Below, in pieces: positions 17,220-25,948 of a stretch of 64,000 bases of DNA. Position numbers and translations under genes: made by a program. The stretch's first letter is position 1, and every line of letters begins with the position of its first letter. This DNA comes from Streptomyces sp. NBC_00259 (GTDB taxonomy: Bacteria; Actinomycetota; Actinomycetes; Streptomycetales; Streptomycetaceae), in NCBI RefSeq assembly GCF_036181745.1, contig NZ_CP108080.1:3162001-3226000 (forward strand). Direction: 5' to 3'. The notes under the pieces were generated by a model. That model did not search any database, was not told the origin of the DNA, and saw only the letters and a program-made list of their open reading frames with translations.

Positions 17220-17789
17220 TCAAGCCGTAACTCGCGTGGGCCGGTATCGCAGGGCTACCGCCCCCGACCGGAACTCATGGCAGTCCACGAGCTCGAGCTG
17301 GATGCGCTCGCGCAGACCGGCGAGCAACGTCGGCCCGTGTCCGGCAAGGACCGGCTGAACAAGGAACTCGTACTCGTCGATCAGTCCCAGATCTGCCAAC
17401 GCCAGGGGGAGCGTCACGCCACCCACCCACAGGCCCTCGCCTGACTCTTGCTTGAGCCGCTGAACCGCTTGCCCCAAGTCGCCTCGCACCAGGTCGGCAT
17501 TCCAATCGACCCCGCTCAGCGTGCTCGACACGACGTACTTCTTCGCCCGGTCGATGGTCTCGGCGAACGGGATCTGCCACTCATCCATCCAGTCGGGCCA
17601 CGTGCCCGTGGCCGGCTTCCGCCACGCCGACTCCATCATCTCGTAGGTCACCCGGCCGAATAGCAGGGCACCGGCTCGCTCCATCTCAGCGGTCCAGTAG
17701 CGCATCGACTCCTCGTCCGGGGGGAGCCCTGCCTCGTGATGGCAGCAGCCGTCGAGCGTGACGTTGATCGAGTATCGAAGTGGTCTCAT
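17220..17789 (-). CDS. Dihydrofolate reductase family (RibD C-terminal-like) protein
   Basis: ATG 17789 has AAGGGAGAG upstream; the ORF-maximal start at 17825 does not. The 189-residue protein starts MRPLRYSINVTLDGC, then has MRYWTAEMERAGALLFGRVTYEMM (the typical LLFGRxTY element), AKKYVVSSTL, VQRLKQESGEGLWVGG and DEYEFLVQPVLAGHGPTLL. This is the RibD_C/DHFR-like reductase fold. Such proteins are widespread; a few act on pyrimidine or pterin-like substrates, most are uncharacterised. No true folA signature is seen, so it is probably not the housekeeping DHFR. It is the only gene inside the inverted-repeat element, so it is a passenger. Confidence 0.85.
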   Translation of the reverse strand: MRPLRYSINVTLDGCCHHEAGLPPDEESMRYWTAEMERAGALLFGRVTYEMMESAWRKPATGTWPDWMDEWQIPFAETIDRAKKYVVSSTLSGVDWNADLVRGDLGQAVQRLKQESGEGLWVGGVTLPLALADLGLIDEYEFLVQPVLAGHGPTLLAGLRERIQLELVDCHEFRSGAVALRYRPTRVTA

Positions 17790-17909
17790 CTCGTTGCTCT
17801 CCCTTGATGCGCGCCCCGCGTTCACCGGACCGTATTCAGACGACTGCCGGCGCCATTTATCATCGATGCCGCGTCACCTACCGTCGGCTCAGGGTCAACG
17901 ACCAACGTC

Positions 17910-17935
17910 GCAAACGTTGCCTGACGCGGCACTAG
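17910..17935 (-). repeat. Right inverted repeat of the 881-bp element
   Basis: Reverse complement reads CTAGTGCCGCGTCAGGCAAC followed by GTTTGC. It overlaps the TAG stop codon (17932-17934) of the neighbouring HNH gene. Confidence 0.85.
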
Positions 17936-18708
17936 CCGTGGCCACCGCACTGCTTCAGCATCGTGCGCTTGTCCGCGTCGGTCACCGGAAGGTCGTACTT
18001 GAGGGCGACCTGGGCGAAGCGGACCGCGTACGCGCAGCGGATGCCCCGGTCCGGCGGGAGCCAGGAGGCGGGACCCGAGTCGCTCTTGGCCGAGTTGGCG
18101 CGGCCCTGGACCGGGAGCAGATTGAGGGCGTCGTTCGCGAGCTGCCTGCGCCTGCTCTCCGGCCAGCGCGAGGAACCCATCTGCCAGCTGTACGACAGGG
18201 GGATCACATGGTCGATCTGCACCTCGGCGGCCTTCTTCTTGCGCCACTCGATCGTCTTCCCGGTGTACGGGTCGTGCAGGGTCATGGCGACGACCACGCA
18301 GTCGGAACCCCTACGGAACTCGACGTCCTGTCCATGAAGTTTCAGCAAGTCGTTCCGGGTGTCACAACCGTTCCTCGCCAGCGGCACCCCATCTGCCGTG
18401 TCCATCCACGCATAGCCGAACTTGTCCCGTTCGTAGCCCGTCTTCGGCCCACGCCCCTTGACTGTGAGTTTGTCGACGAGCTTGCGCGCGTTCGCCTTGT
18501 CCGCCTCCGTCGTGAGCGCGGCGAGCCCCGGCTTCGTCCCGTCGGGATTCGTCAGCGGGCTCGCCGCGCGCCCGGCAGCGGCGTCCGGTCCGGACCCTGC
18601 GGAACTTCCGCCCGGCTCCAGGTCATCACAGCCTGCGACGAGCGCGGCGGCAACGGCGACCGAAAGGACGGCCCTCTTCCCGCGAGTAGACAGGGGTCTG
18701 TGACTCAT
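17932..18708 (-). CDS. HNH endonuclease family lipoprotein (exported nuclease)
   Basis: ATG 18708 follows a GAGAGG site. The 258-residue protein has a lipoprotein signal (RAVLSVAVAAALVAGC, lipobox Cys27), a Ser/Gly-rich linker, then the domain GRGPKTGYERDKFGYAWMD..GCDTRNDLL and the nuclease core QIDHVIPLSYSW (Asp166-His167) with ANDALNLLPVQGRANSAKSD. This fits the DUF1524-like HNH family of secreted actinobacterial nucleases. Catalytic candidates are His167 and Asn196/Asn205. The stop codon TAG is formed by the CTAG edge of the adjacent inverted-repeat element. It sits in tandem with a truncated paralogue upstream. Confidence 0.85.
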   Translation of the reverse strand: MSHRPLSTRGKRAVLSVAVAAALVAGCDDLEPGGSSAGSGPDAAAGRAASPLTNPDGTKPGLAALTTEADKANARKLVDKLTVKGRGPKTGYERDKFGYAWMDTADGVPLARNGCDTRNDLLKLHGQDVEFRRGSDCVVVAMTLHDPYTGKTIEWRKKKAAEVQIDHVIPLSYSWQMGSSRWPESRRRQLANDALNLLPVQGRANSAKSDSGPASWLPPDRGIRCAYAVRFAQVALKYDLPVTDADKRTMLKQCGGHG

Positions 18709-18718
18709 GTGCCTCTCA

Positions 18719-19147
18719 CTACGCACAGCCGACCACACCCTGCATACGCTGCGAGAACAGCCGCATCACAGCGCGAACCATAGAGATAATGCGGGTGTCG
18801 CATCCGTTCCTGGCCAGCGGGACCCCGTCGGCCGTGTCCATCCAGGCGTAGCCGAACTCGTCCCGGTCGTAACCCGTCCTGGGCCCCCGGCCCTTCGTCG
18901 ACAGCTCTTCGACGAGCTTCCGGGCCGTGGCCCGGTCCGCGTCCTTGGTCACGGGCGCCAGGCCGGGCTTCACCCCGTCCGGGTTGTCGAGCGGGCTGAC
19001 GGCGCGGCCGTCCGGCGCACCGGGCGCGCCTGCGTCGGAGCCGTCGTCCCGGCCTCCGTCGGAGCCGGGGGTGCAGCCGGCGAGGAGCGCGGCGGCGAGA
19101 GCGATGACGGTCAGGGGGCGGCACGGCGTACGTATGGAGTCGGGCAC
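18719..19147 (-). pseudogene. Truncated paralogue of the HNH nuclease lipoprotein
   Basis: The 142-residue frame has a lipoprotein signal (TVIALAAALLAGC) and is closely similar to the neighbouring nuclease through PLxNPDGxKPGLA, KGRGPxTGYxRDxFGYAWMDTADGVPLARNGCDTR. It then switches abruptly to an unrelated 23-residue tail (IISMVRAVMRLF...) and stops, before the DHV nuclease core. The similarity ends near base 18790. The gene is therefore a duplicate whose catalytic half is missing, probably lost by a deletion fused to unrelated sequence. A secreted non-catalytic product could still be made, since the start and signal are intact. Confidence 0.75.
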
Positions 19148-19215
19148 GCATGGATCCTAGAGAACCGCGCCAGGCGCCGACCCCACGTCCGGGAACGTTC
19201 ACCGCCGATACATCG

Positions 19216-20085
19216 TCAGACCTTGCCGATGCCCAGGGTCGTCTCGCGCGGCAGAAGCCCCGAGCCGAGGACCGCGACCCAGAAGGGGCCGAGGAGTTCG
19301 GCGAGGCGGGTGGTGCCGGTGGGGCCGAGGTCCCGCCAGGGGGAGGCGGCCAGTTCGTCCGTACGGCGCTCGACCTTGGCGCGCAGGGCACGGCCCTCGT
19401 CGGTCGCCGTGCCGTCGGCGGCCAGCAGTCCACGTGCGACGAGCCGTTCACCGGCGGCCGCCCACTCCTCGGGGCTCCAGCCCCTACTGGCGAAGACCTC
19501 GCTCGGCGCCGCGCCGATCGCGGCGAACGACACGAGGGATTCGACGGGGTCGAGCCCTGCGGCGGCCAGGGCGGAGACATGCCCGTCGCCCCGGTGCTCG
19601 CGCAGAATCGTCGCGGCGTGCCACAGCACGAGGTGCGGCTCCTCGGGCCAGGGCAGGGCGGCGTTGGCCGCGGCGAGCGGGCGGCCGTCGGTGTCGGCGG
19701 CCTCCGCGGCACGGCGGGCGAGCGCGGCGGCCTCGGCCAGCTGGCCGCCGGCCACCGTCTCGCTGTCGAGGAGGGCGCGGTAGGCCCGGTCGATGCCGCG
19801 CGTCCGGGCCGTGAGCACCGCGTCCGGCGCGGCGACGTCCCAGGCGGCCGGTACGTGTTCCGCGACCATGTGCGGGGCGAAGCTGTGGAAGGCCGTGGCT
19901 ACCTCAGGCGCACCGGGTGCGCCGAGCGGTGCCGCGCGCCAGGCGAAGTAGCTGGGCCAGCGCTCACCGGTGTCGTAACCGAGCGCTTCGGCCTCGCGGA
20001 AGACCTCGGGCGCGTAGTAGAGGACGGCGTGCAGCGGCTCAAGGAGGTGCCACATCTGCCGCACGCGCCCGTTCTCGTCAGCCAT
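19216..20085 (-). CDS. SCO6745/SalK-type helix-turn-helix-like protein
   Basis: I use ATG 20085, preceded by GAGAGAGGGA, giving 289 residues. Characteristic segments are RQMWHLLEPLHAVLYYAPEVFREAEALGY, RWPSYFAWRAAPLG, then ALPWPEEPHLVLWHAATILREHRGDGHVSALAAAGLDPVESLV, then GWSPEEWAAAGERLVARGLL, which looks like a MarR-like winged helix near residues 205-235. I recall this as the family NCBI calls SCO6745 (SalK-like). Function unknown; it may be a ligand-binding regulator. Monocistronic. Confidence 0.75.
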   Translation of the reverse strand: MADENGRVRQMWHLLEPLHAVLYYAPEVFREAEALGYDTGERWPSYFAWRAAPLGAPGAPEVATAFHSFAPHMVAEHVPAAWDVAAPDAVLTARTRGIDRAYRALLDSETVAGGQLAEAAALARRAAEAADTDGRPLAAANAALPWPEEPHLVLWHAATILREHRGDGHVSALAAAGLDPVESLVSFAAIGAAPSEVFASRGWSPEEWAAAGERLVARGLLAADGTATDEGRALRAKVERRTDELAASPWRDLGPTGTTRLAELLGPFWVAVLGSGLLPRETTLGIGKV

Positions 20086-20190
20086 GACGTTCCCTCTCTC
20101 CGTAGCCGTTCCCGGCATCCATCTTGACACTGACCAGATTGCTCCCGTCCACCGAACTTGTCAATGACTAGATGCCCTGCGGCCGACTCC

Positions 20191-21873
20191 TCAGCCGACG
20201 CAGCCGGGGACGGACTCCGAAGGACGGCAGTTGTTCGGGGTGTTGAACACGACCTGGGTGTCGGTGAGCGTGACCGTGCCGGAGCGCTTGAAGATGCCGC
20301 CGCCGTCGATGGCGCGGGTACCGCTGACGACGGTCCGGTCCAGCGTGGTCGTACCGACCGCCTGATAGAGACCGCCGCCCAGCGCCGTACCGTCCGGCGC
20401 GCTCACGCTGTTGCGGAGGATCCGGGACCGCGTGCCCGTCAGCCTGCCGCCGTCGGGGTTGTCGAGACCGCCGCCCTGCGCGGTGCCTTCCCGGGCGCTG
20501 ACGACGTTGCCGACGACGGAGCTGCGGGACAGCTCCAGCACGGCCTTCGGCCCCAGCCGGATGCCGCCGCCGCGCGCGGTGCCGCCCCGCGCCGCGACCC
20601 TGTTGCCGCTGACATGCGTGTTGCTGACGGTCATGAGGGTGTTGTTGGTGATGCCGCCGCCCTGGGCGACACCGTTCGGCGCGTCGGCGAGATTGCCCTG
20701 GACGAAGCTCCCGGTGACGGTCATCCGGCCGAGCTCCGGCGAGGCACCGTTGGTGAGCGCGGCACGGGCGAATCCGCCCGGGGCCAGCGAGCGGTTGCCC
20801 CTGACGACGGAGTTCTTGACCGTCGTCTGCGCCAGGCCCGCGAGGCCGGAACCGAACGCGAAGCTCTCGGTGTTCTCCCTCACCCACGCCATGTTGTTGA
20901 TGACCTGGGCGCCCTCGACCGTCAGCGGACCGTCGTTCGCGATCCCGCCGCCCGCGGCGGCGCCACCGTTCTCGGACCCCTTATAAGCGACGGTGTTGCC
21001 GCTGACCACCGAGCTGCGCACGGTGGCGTTGCCCGGGCTGTCGATGCCGCCGCCCTGCGCGTACAGCTCCGACTCGGCCCGGTTGGCGGTCACCTTGCTG
21101 CGCGTCAGGACCATCGAGCCGAGGTTGGAGATGCCTCCGCCGCACACCATGCCGGGGACGTCGGGGTAGGCCGGGCAGTCCGTGGCGCTGCCGCCGCTGA
21201 TCGTCGTCGAGTGCAGCGTCAGCATGCCCGTCGTCCCCACGAGCAGAACGCGGAACCTGGGGGCGGAGGCGACGCGGGTGATCGTCGCGCCGCGCCCGTC
21301 GATCGTCAGCTCGTCGGTGATCACCGGCAGCCCGTTGACGGGGTGGAAGGGGTTCGCGCCCGCCGTCAGCCGGTACACACAGCGGGGCGTCAGCCGGAGT
21401 GTTTCGGCGCCCGCCTTGCGGTTCGCCGCGCTGATCGCGGCGACGAGCTCCGGTACGGAACAGGGCACCTCGCCGGTGCCGGGCTTGGCCGGCGGCGCGG
21501 CGGGGGCGGCCGGGACCGCGGGGGCCACAGGAGCCGGAGGCTTGGCGGCAGGAGCGGTGGGAGCGGGCGTCTTCGGCGGAGCCGCGGGAGCCTTCGGAGC
21601 CGCGGAAGCCTTCGGAGCCGCGGAAGCCTTCGGGGCTGCGGGAGCCTTCGGAGCCGGTGAGGCAGGTGAGGCCGGTGGGACCTTCGTTGCCGGAGGGGCC
21701 GGAGGAGCCGGAGGAGCCGGCTTCTGCGCCTGCGGCGGTGGGGGCGGCGCGGCGGGAGCGGCGGGCCCCGGTGGCGCGGGCGGGGGCGTGGCACCGACGG
21801 CGGCAGCGACGGGGACCGTGACCAGAGCGCTCGCCACGAGACCGATGACGGCCGGAACGTGCTGACGAGACAT
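20191..21873 (-). CDS. Secreted right-handed beta-helix protein with long Pro/Ala/Lys linker
   Basis: ATG 21873 is preceded by GAGGAG; the longer frame to 22164 is not protein-like. The 560-residue protein has a signal peptide (VIGLVASALVTVPVAAAVGA), then about 100 residues of Pro/Ala/Lys-rich low complexity with KASAAP-type repeats, then a parallel beta-helix of about 400 residues. The helix is visible as repeated GGGI.N / SxVxGN motifs (VCGGGISNLGSMVLTRSKVTANRA; AAGGGIANDGPLTVEGAQVI; AQGGGITNNTLMTVSNTHVSGN). This is the pattern of right-handed beta-helix or Pmp-like surface proteins. No enzymatic residues can be assigned. The Pro/Ala stretch probably spans the cell wall. Confidence 0.85.
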   Translation of the reverse strand: MSRQHVPAVIGLVASALVTVPVAAAVGATPPPAPPGPAAPAAPPPPPQAQKPAPPAPPAPPATKVPPASPASPAPKAPAAPKASAAPKASAAPKAPAAPPKTPAPTAPAAKPPAPVAPAVPAAPAAPPAKPGTGEVPCSVPELVAAISAANRKAGAETLRLTPRCVYRLTAGANPFHPVNGLPVITDELTIDGRGATITRVASAPRFRVLLVGTTGMLTLHSTTISGGSATDCPAYPDVPGMVCGGGISNLGSMVLTRSKVTANRAESELYAQGGGIDSPGNATVRSSVVSGNTVAYKGSENGGAAAGGGIANDGPLTVEGAQVINNMAWVRENTESFAFGSGLAGLAQTTVKNSVVRGNRSLAPGGFARAALTNGASPELGRMTVTGSFVQGNLADAPNGVAQGGGITNNTLMTVSNTHVSGNRVAARGGTARGGGIRLGPKAVLELSRSSVVGNVVSAREGTAQGGGLDNPDGGRLTGTRSRILRNSVSAPDGTALGGGLYQAVGTTTLDRTVVSGTRAIDGGGIFKRSGTVTLTDTQVVFNTPNNCRPSESVPGCVG

Positions 21874-22223
21874 CAGGGACTCCTCACTGCTGGGCAGTAC
21901 GGCCGGCCACGCTGGACACAGCCCTGGCGAGCCAAGCCGAACACGTCCCGCCGCCATCGGCTCCCCGGCCTGATCCGTACGGACGAGCAACGGCCGAGCA
22001 GTGGCCCGAACGGCGCACACGAAACGAAGGCCCGGCGGCGCCCGTGCGCCCCTCCCCCACGAACCGGCGCGCGCCCCCGCGGTCCTCACCCGAGCCCTGC
22101 GCCGAGCGGCCTTCCGGGCCGCCCGGCAGCCGGCCCGCGACCCGCGGGACGTCCCGGCACGCACAAGGGCCGGCCGCCTCCCCGGTGGTCCGGGGAGGCG
22201 GCCGGCCTCGTCGCTTCGCGGGG
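21874..22223. other. Gene-free stretch upstream of the beta-helix gene and after mfd
   Basis: Contains the beta-helix gene leader (GAGGAG just before its ATG), roughly 250 bases with no believable frame on either strand, and at 22168-22207 the terminator of the leftward mfd gene, listed separately. Confidence 0.6.
22168..22207 (-). terminator. Intrinsic terminator of mfd
   Basis: An 18-bp perfect stem (22168-22185 with 22190-22207) with a four-base loop, starting 17 bases past the mfd stop. No strong T run follows, as is usual in Streptomyces. Confidence 0.8.
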
Positions 22224-25200
22224 CTACGACCCCAGGATCGACGTCAGGAACTCACCCGTCCACGCCAGCAGTTCCCGCCCCACGACCGGCTTTCCGCCGA
22301 TCTTCCCCGTCGTCGGCCGCGGCACCAGGATCTGATGGACCGCCGGCTTGACGACCGTACGCGGATACAGCCGCTTCAGCCGCAGCTCCTGCGACTCACG
22401 CAGCTCCACCGGCGCGAAGCGGATGTTCGGGCCCTGGAGGACGATCTCGCCGACGCCGCACGCCCGTGCGAACATCCGCAGTCCGGCCACGAGCAGCAGG
22501 TTCTCCACCGGCTCCGGCAGCTTGCCGTAACGGTCCGTCAGCTCCTCGCGTACGGCCTTGATGTCCTCCTCCGAGTTGGCGGAGGCGATGGCCCGGTACG
22601 CCTGCAGACGCAGCCGCTCGCCCGGCGCGTAGTCGTGCGGGACGTGCGCGTCGACCGGGAGCTCGATCTTGACCTCCAGCGGCGGCTCCTCCTCGACACC
22701 GCCCTCCAGCGAGGCCCGGTAGTCGGCGACCGCCTCGCCGACCATACGGACGTACAGGTCGAAGCCGACGCCCGCGATATGACCGGACTGCTCACCGCCG
22801 AGGAGGTTGCCCGCGCCGCGGATCTCCAGGTCCTTCATCGCCACGTACATGCCCGCGCCCATCTCGGTGTGCTGGGCGATCGTCGCGAGCCGCTCGTGGG
22901 CGGTCTCCGTGAGCGGCTTCTCCGGCGGGTAGAGGAAGTAGGCGTAGCCGCGCTCCCGGCTACGGCCGACGCGGCCGCGCAGCTGGTGCAGCTGCGAGAG
23001 ACCGAAGTTGTCGCCGCGCTCCACGATCAGGGTGTTCGCGTTGGAGATGTCGATGCCCGACTCGACGATCGTCGTCGAGACGAGCACGTCGAACTTCTTC
23101 TCCCAGAAGTCGACGACGACCTGCTCCAGGGCGCTCTCGCCCATCTGGCCGTGGGCGGTGGCGATACGCGCCTCCGGGACGATGTCCCGCAGCCGGGCCG
23201 CCGCCCTGTCGATCGATTCGACACGGTTGTGGATGTAGAAGACCTGGCCCTCGCGGAGCAGCTCACGGCGGATGGCGGCCCCGATCTGCCTCTCCTCGTA
23301 CGGGCCGACGAACGTCAGGACCGGGTGGCGCTCCTCCGGCGGGGTGGTGATCGTCGACATCTCGCGGATGCCGGTGACCGCCATCTCCAGGGTCCGCGGG
23401 ATCGGGGTCGCGGACATCGTCAGGACGTCGACGTTCGCGCGCAGCTTCTTCAGCTGCTCCTTGTGCTCGACGCCGAACCGCTGCTCCTCGTCGACGATGA
23501 CGAGGCCGAGGTCCTTGAACTTGGTCTCGGAGGAGAAGAGCCGGTGCGTGCCGATGACGACGTCGACCGAGCCCTCCCGCAGCCCCTCCAGGGTCGCCTT
23601 CGCCTCCGTGTCCGACTGGAAACGGGACAGGGCCCGGGTCACGACGGGGAACTGGGAGTACCGCTCGGAGAACGTCCCGAAGTGCTGCTGCACCAGCAGC
23701 GTCGTCGGCACGAGGACGGCGACCTGCTTGCCGTCCTGCACGGCCTTGAACGCGGCCCGTACGGCGATCTCCGTCTTTCCGTAGCCGACGTCACCGCAGA
23801 TCAGCCGGTCCATCGGGACCGACTTCTCCATGTCCTCCTTCACCTCGGCGATGGTGGACAGCTGGTCGGGCGTCTCCACGTACGGGAAGGCGTCCTCCAG
23901 CTCCCGCTGCCACGGGGTGTCCGGGCCGAAGGTGTGGCCGGGCGCCGCCATCCGCGCGCTGTACAGCTTGATCAGGTCGGCGGCGATCTCCTTGACGGCC
24001 TTCTTCGCGCGCGCCTTGGTCTTCGTCCAGTCCGCGCCGCCGAGCCGGTGCAGCGTCGGGGCCTCGCCGCCGACGTACTTGGTGACCTGCTCCAGCTGGT
24101 CGGTCGGGATGTAGAGCCGGTCGCCTGGCTGGCCGCGCTTGGCCGGGGCGTACTCGACGAGCAGGTACTCGCGGGTCGCGCCCTGCACGGTGCGCTGCAC
24201 CATCTCGAGGTAGCGGCCGACGCCGTGCTGCTCGTGGACGATGTAGTCGCCGACCTCCAGGGTCAGCGGGTCGATCTGCTTGCGGCGGCGCGTCGGCATC
24301 CGCGTGCCGTCCCTGCCGGCGGCCTTCTGGCCGGACAGATCGGTCTCCGTCAGCACGGCGACCTTGAGGCCCGGGTCGACGAAGCCGTAGTCGATGGAGC
24401 CCGTCGCGACATGGACGACGGACGGAGAGATCGCCCTGAGGTCGGCTTCGAGGCGGGCGGCGATGCCCTCGCCGCCGAGGACCTCGACGGTACGGGCCGC
24501 GGGGCCGTGCGCCTCCGTCACGTACACCGTGCGCCAGCCGTCGGCGAGCCAGCCCTTGGTGTCGGCGAGGGCACGGGCCGTGTCGCCCCGGTAGGTCTCC
24601 GGGGCGTGCATCCCCAGCTTCAGGGTGTCCGAGTCGAGCTCTTCGTCGGCGGCGAAGGGCGACACCGACCACCACATCATCCCGAGCTCACGCGCCCGGT
24701 CGCGGACGTCGGCGATGCCCCACAGCGAGGCCGCGCCGACATCGATCGGCGCCTCGCCGCCACCGGCGGTCGCCGCCCAGGACGCCTGCAGGAACTCCTG
24801 GGAGGTCGCGACCAGATCCGCGGCCCTGGTCCGCACCCGCTCCGGGTCGCACACCACGGTCATCGAGCCCTTCGGCAGGACGTCGAGCAGCAGCTCCATG
24901 TCGTCGACGAGGACCGGAGCCAGGGACTCCATGCCTTCGACGGCGATGCCCTCCGCGATCTTGCCGAGCAGTTCGCCCAGCTCCGGGTGGGCCTCTGCGA
25001 GGGCGGCGGCCCGCTGCCGTACCTCGTCGGTCAGCAGCAGCTCACGGCACGGCGGCGCCCACAGGCCGTGCTCGGCGACCTCCAGCGAACGCTGGTCGGC
25101 GACCTTGAAGTAGCGGATCTCCTCGACGTCGTCGCCCCAGAACTCGATCCGGAGCGGATGCTCCTCGGTCGGCGGGAAGACGTCGAGGATGCCGCCGCGC

Positions 25201-25754
25201 ACGGCGAACTCGCCGCGCTTCTCCACCAGCTCCACCCGCGAGTACGCGGCGGCCGCGAGCCCGGCCACGATCTCTTCCAGGTCGGCGGTCCGCCCGGTGC
25301 GCAGGGCCACCGGCTCCAGATCGCCGAGCCCCTTGACCTGCGGCTGCAGCACGGAACGTACGGGAGCGACGACGACGCTCACCGGCCCTGCGGCCGGGTC
25401 GTCCGTGCTGGGGTGGGCGAGCCGGCGCAGCACCGCGAGCCGCCGGCCCACGGTGTCGGAACGGGGGGAGAGCCGCTCGTGCGGCAGGGTCTCCCACGAC
25501 GGGTACTCGGCGACCGTGTCCGGGTCGAGCAGCGAACGCAGCGCCGCGGCGAGGTCCTCGGCCTCCCGCCCGGTCGCCGTCACGGCCAGCACCGGCCGGC
25601 CCGCCTCGCGCGCCAGGGCGGCCACCGCGAAGGGCCGCGCGGCGGGCGGTCCGACCAGGTCGACGTGGGGCCGGTGACCGTCGCCTGCGGCCTTCACCGC
25701 TTCGACGAGGGCGGGGTCCTTGACGACGACGTCGAGCAGACCGTGCAGGCTCAT
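22224..25754 (-). CDS. mfd: Transcription-repair coupling factor Mfd
   Basis: I set the start at ATG 25754 (MSLHGLLDVVVKDPALV), giving 1176 residues, the usual Mfd size. From the N-terminus: the UvrB-homology region (VLAVTATGREAEDLA; YRV/RVELVEKRGEFAVRGGILDVFPP), the RNA polymerase interacting domain with GDYIVHEQHGVGRYLEM, the translocase motor (Walker A GDVGYGKTE, VIVDEEQRFGV, SATPIPRTLEMA, GRVGRS), and the C-terminal TRCF domain. Mfd displaces stalled RNA polymerase at lesions and recruits UvrA. All helicase motifs look intact. It stands alone, divergent from the ECF sigma gene. Confidence 0.97.
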   Translation of the reverse strand: MSLHGLLDVVVKDPALVEAVKAAGDGHRPHVDLVGPPAARPFAVAALAREAGRPVLAVTATGREAEDLAAALRSLLDPDTVAEYPSWETLPHERLSPRSDTVGRRLAVLRRLAHPSTDDPAAGPVSVVVAPVRSVLQPQVKGLGDLEPVALRTGRTADLEEIVAGLAAAAYSRVELVEKRGEFAVRGGILDVFPPTEEHPLRIEFWGDDVEEIRYFKVADQRSLEVAEHGLWAPPCRELLLTDEVRQRAAALAEAHPELGELLGKIAEGIAVEGMESLAPVLVDDMELLLDVLPKGSMTVVCDPERVRTRAADLVATSQEFLQASWAATAGGGEAPIDVGAASLWGIADVRDRARELGMMWWSVSPFAADEELDSDTLKLGMHAPETYRGDTARALADTKGWLADGWRTVYVTEAHGPAARTVEVLGGEGIAARLEADLRAISPSVVHVATGSIDYGFVDPGLKVAVLTETDLSGQKAAGRDGTRMPTRRRKQIDPLTLEVGDYIVHEQHGVGRYLEMVQRTVQGATREYLLVEYAPAKRGQPGDRLYIPTDQLEQVTKYVGGEAPTLHRLGGADWTKTKARAKKAVKEIAADLIKLYSARMAAPGHTFGPDTPWQRELEDAFPYVETPDQLSTIAEVKEDMEKSVPMDRLICGDVGYGKTEIAVRAAFKAVQDGKQVAVLVPTTLLVQQHFGTFSERYSQFPVVTRALSRFQSDTEAKATLEGLREGSVDVVIGTHRLFSSETKFKDLGLVIVDEEQRFGVEHKEQLKKLRANVDVLTMSATPIPRTLEMAVTGIREMSTITTPPEERHPVLTFVGPYEERQIGAAIRRELLREGQVFYIHNRVESIDRAAARLRDIVPEARIATAHGQMGESALEQVVVDFWEKKFDVLVSTTIVESGIDISNANTLIVERGDNFGLSQLHQLRGRVGRSRERGYAYFLYPPEKPLTETAHERLATIAQHTEMGAGMYVAMKDLEIRGAGNLLGGEQSGHIAGVGFDLYVRMVGEAVADYRASLEGGVEEEPPLEVKIELPVDAHVPHDYAPGERLRLQAYRAIASANSEEDIKAVREELTDRYGKLPEPVENLLLVAGLRMFARACGVGEIVLQGPNIRFAPVELRESQELRLKRLYPRTVVKPAVHQILVPRPTTGKIGGKPVVGRELLAWTGEFLTSILGS

Positions 25755-25805
25755 GAAGGGTCCATCCCGGGGAGGTGGGCAACGCGAAAGGCCCGACGCG
25801 TCTGA

Positions 25806-25830
25806 GGTCCCCCTGGTCGGGGACCAGGGG
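25806..25830. promoter_or_regulatory. Two mutually exclusive inverted repeats in the mfd/sigma divergent region
   Basis: GGTCCCC (25806-25812) pairs with GGGGACC (25819-25825), while CCCCTGGTC (25810-25818) pairs with GACCAGGGG (25822-25830). The arms overlap, so only one stem can form at a time. This could be an operator for a dimeric regulator or a transcript hairpin. The assignment is tentative. Confidence 0.4.
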
Positions 25831-25948
25831 CGGGCCGGGGATCTCCAGGGTAAACCGCCGGGATTTCCGGTGCGCGGGTAAACCGGTCCCCGGCCCCGGG
25901 CGTATACCCCGTGAGATCTCACCACCGACCAGCACTACGGAGCCGCAC

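Larger units (their letters stand above)
17055..17935. mobile_element. 881-bp inverted-repeat-bounded element with a DHFR-like passenger gene (putative non-autonomous transposon)
   Basis: The ends are 26-bp inverted repeats (17055-17080 and 17910-17935) that match at 25 of 26 positions; the single difference is A versus G at the tenth base. Each outermost four bases read CTAG, which could be part of the repeat or a 4-bp target duplication flanking a repeat that begins TGCC. Inside there is only one believable gene (17220-17789) and no transposase. The right edge falls on the stop codon of the HNH nuclease gene. Ends of this sort suggest movement by a transposase supplied elsewhere in the genome. 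The IS family is not identified here. Confidence 0.6.

Noticed and set aside
20158..21660. Rightward 500-residue frame opposite the beta-helix gene
   Set aside because: It mirrors the repeat structure of the real gene, with no start signal and an Arg/Gly-rich product.
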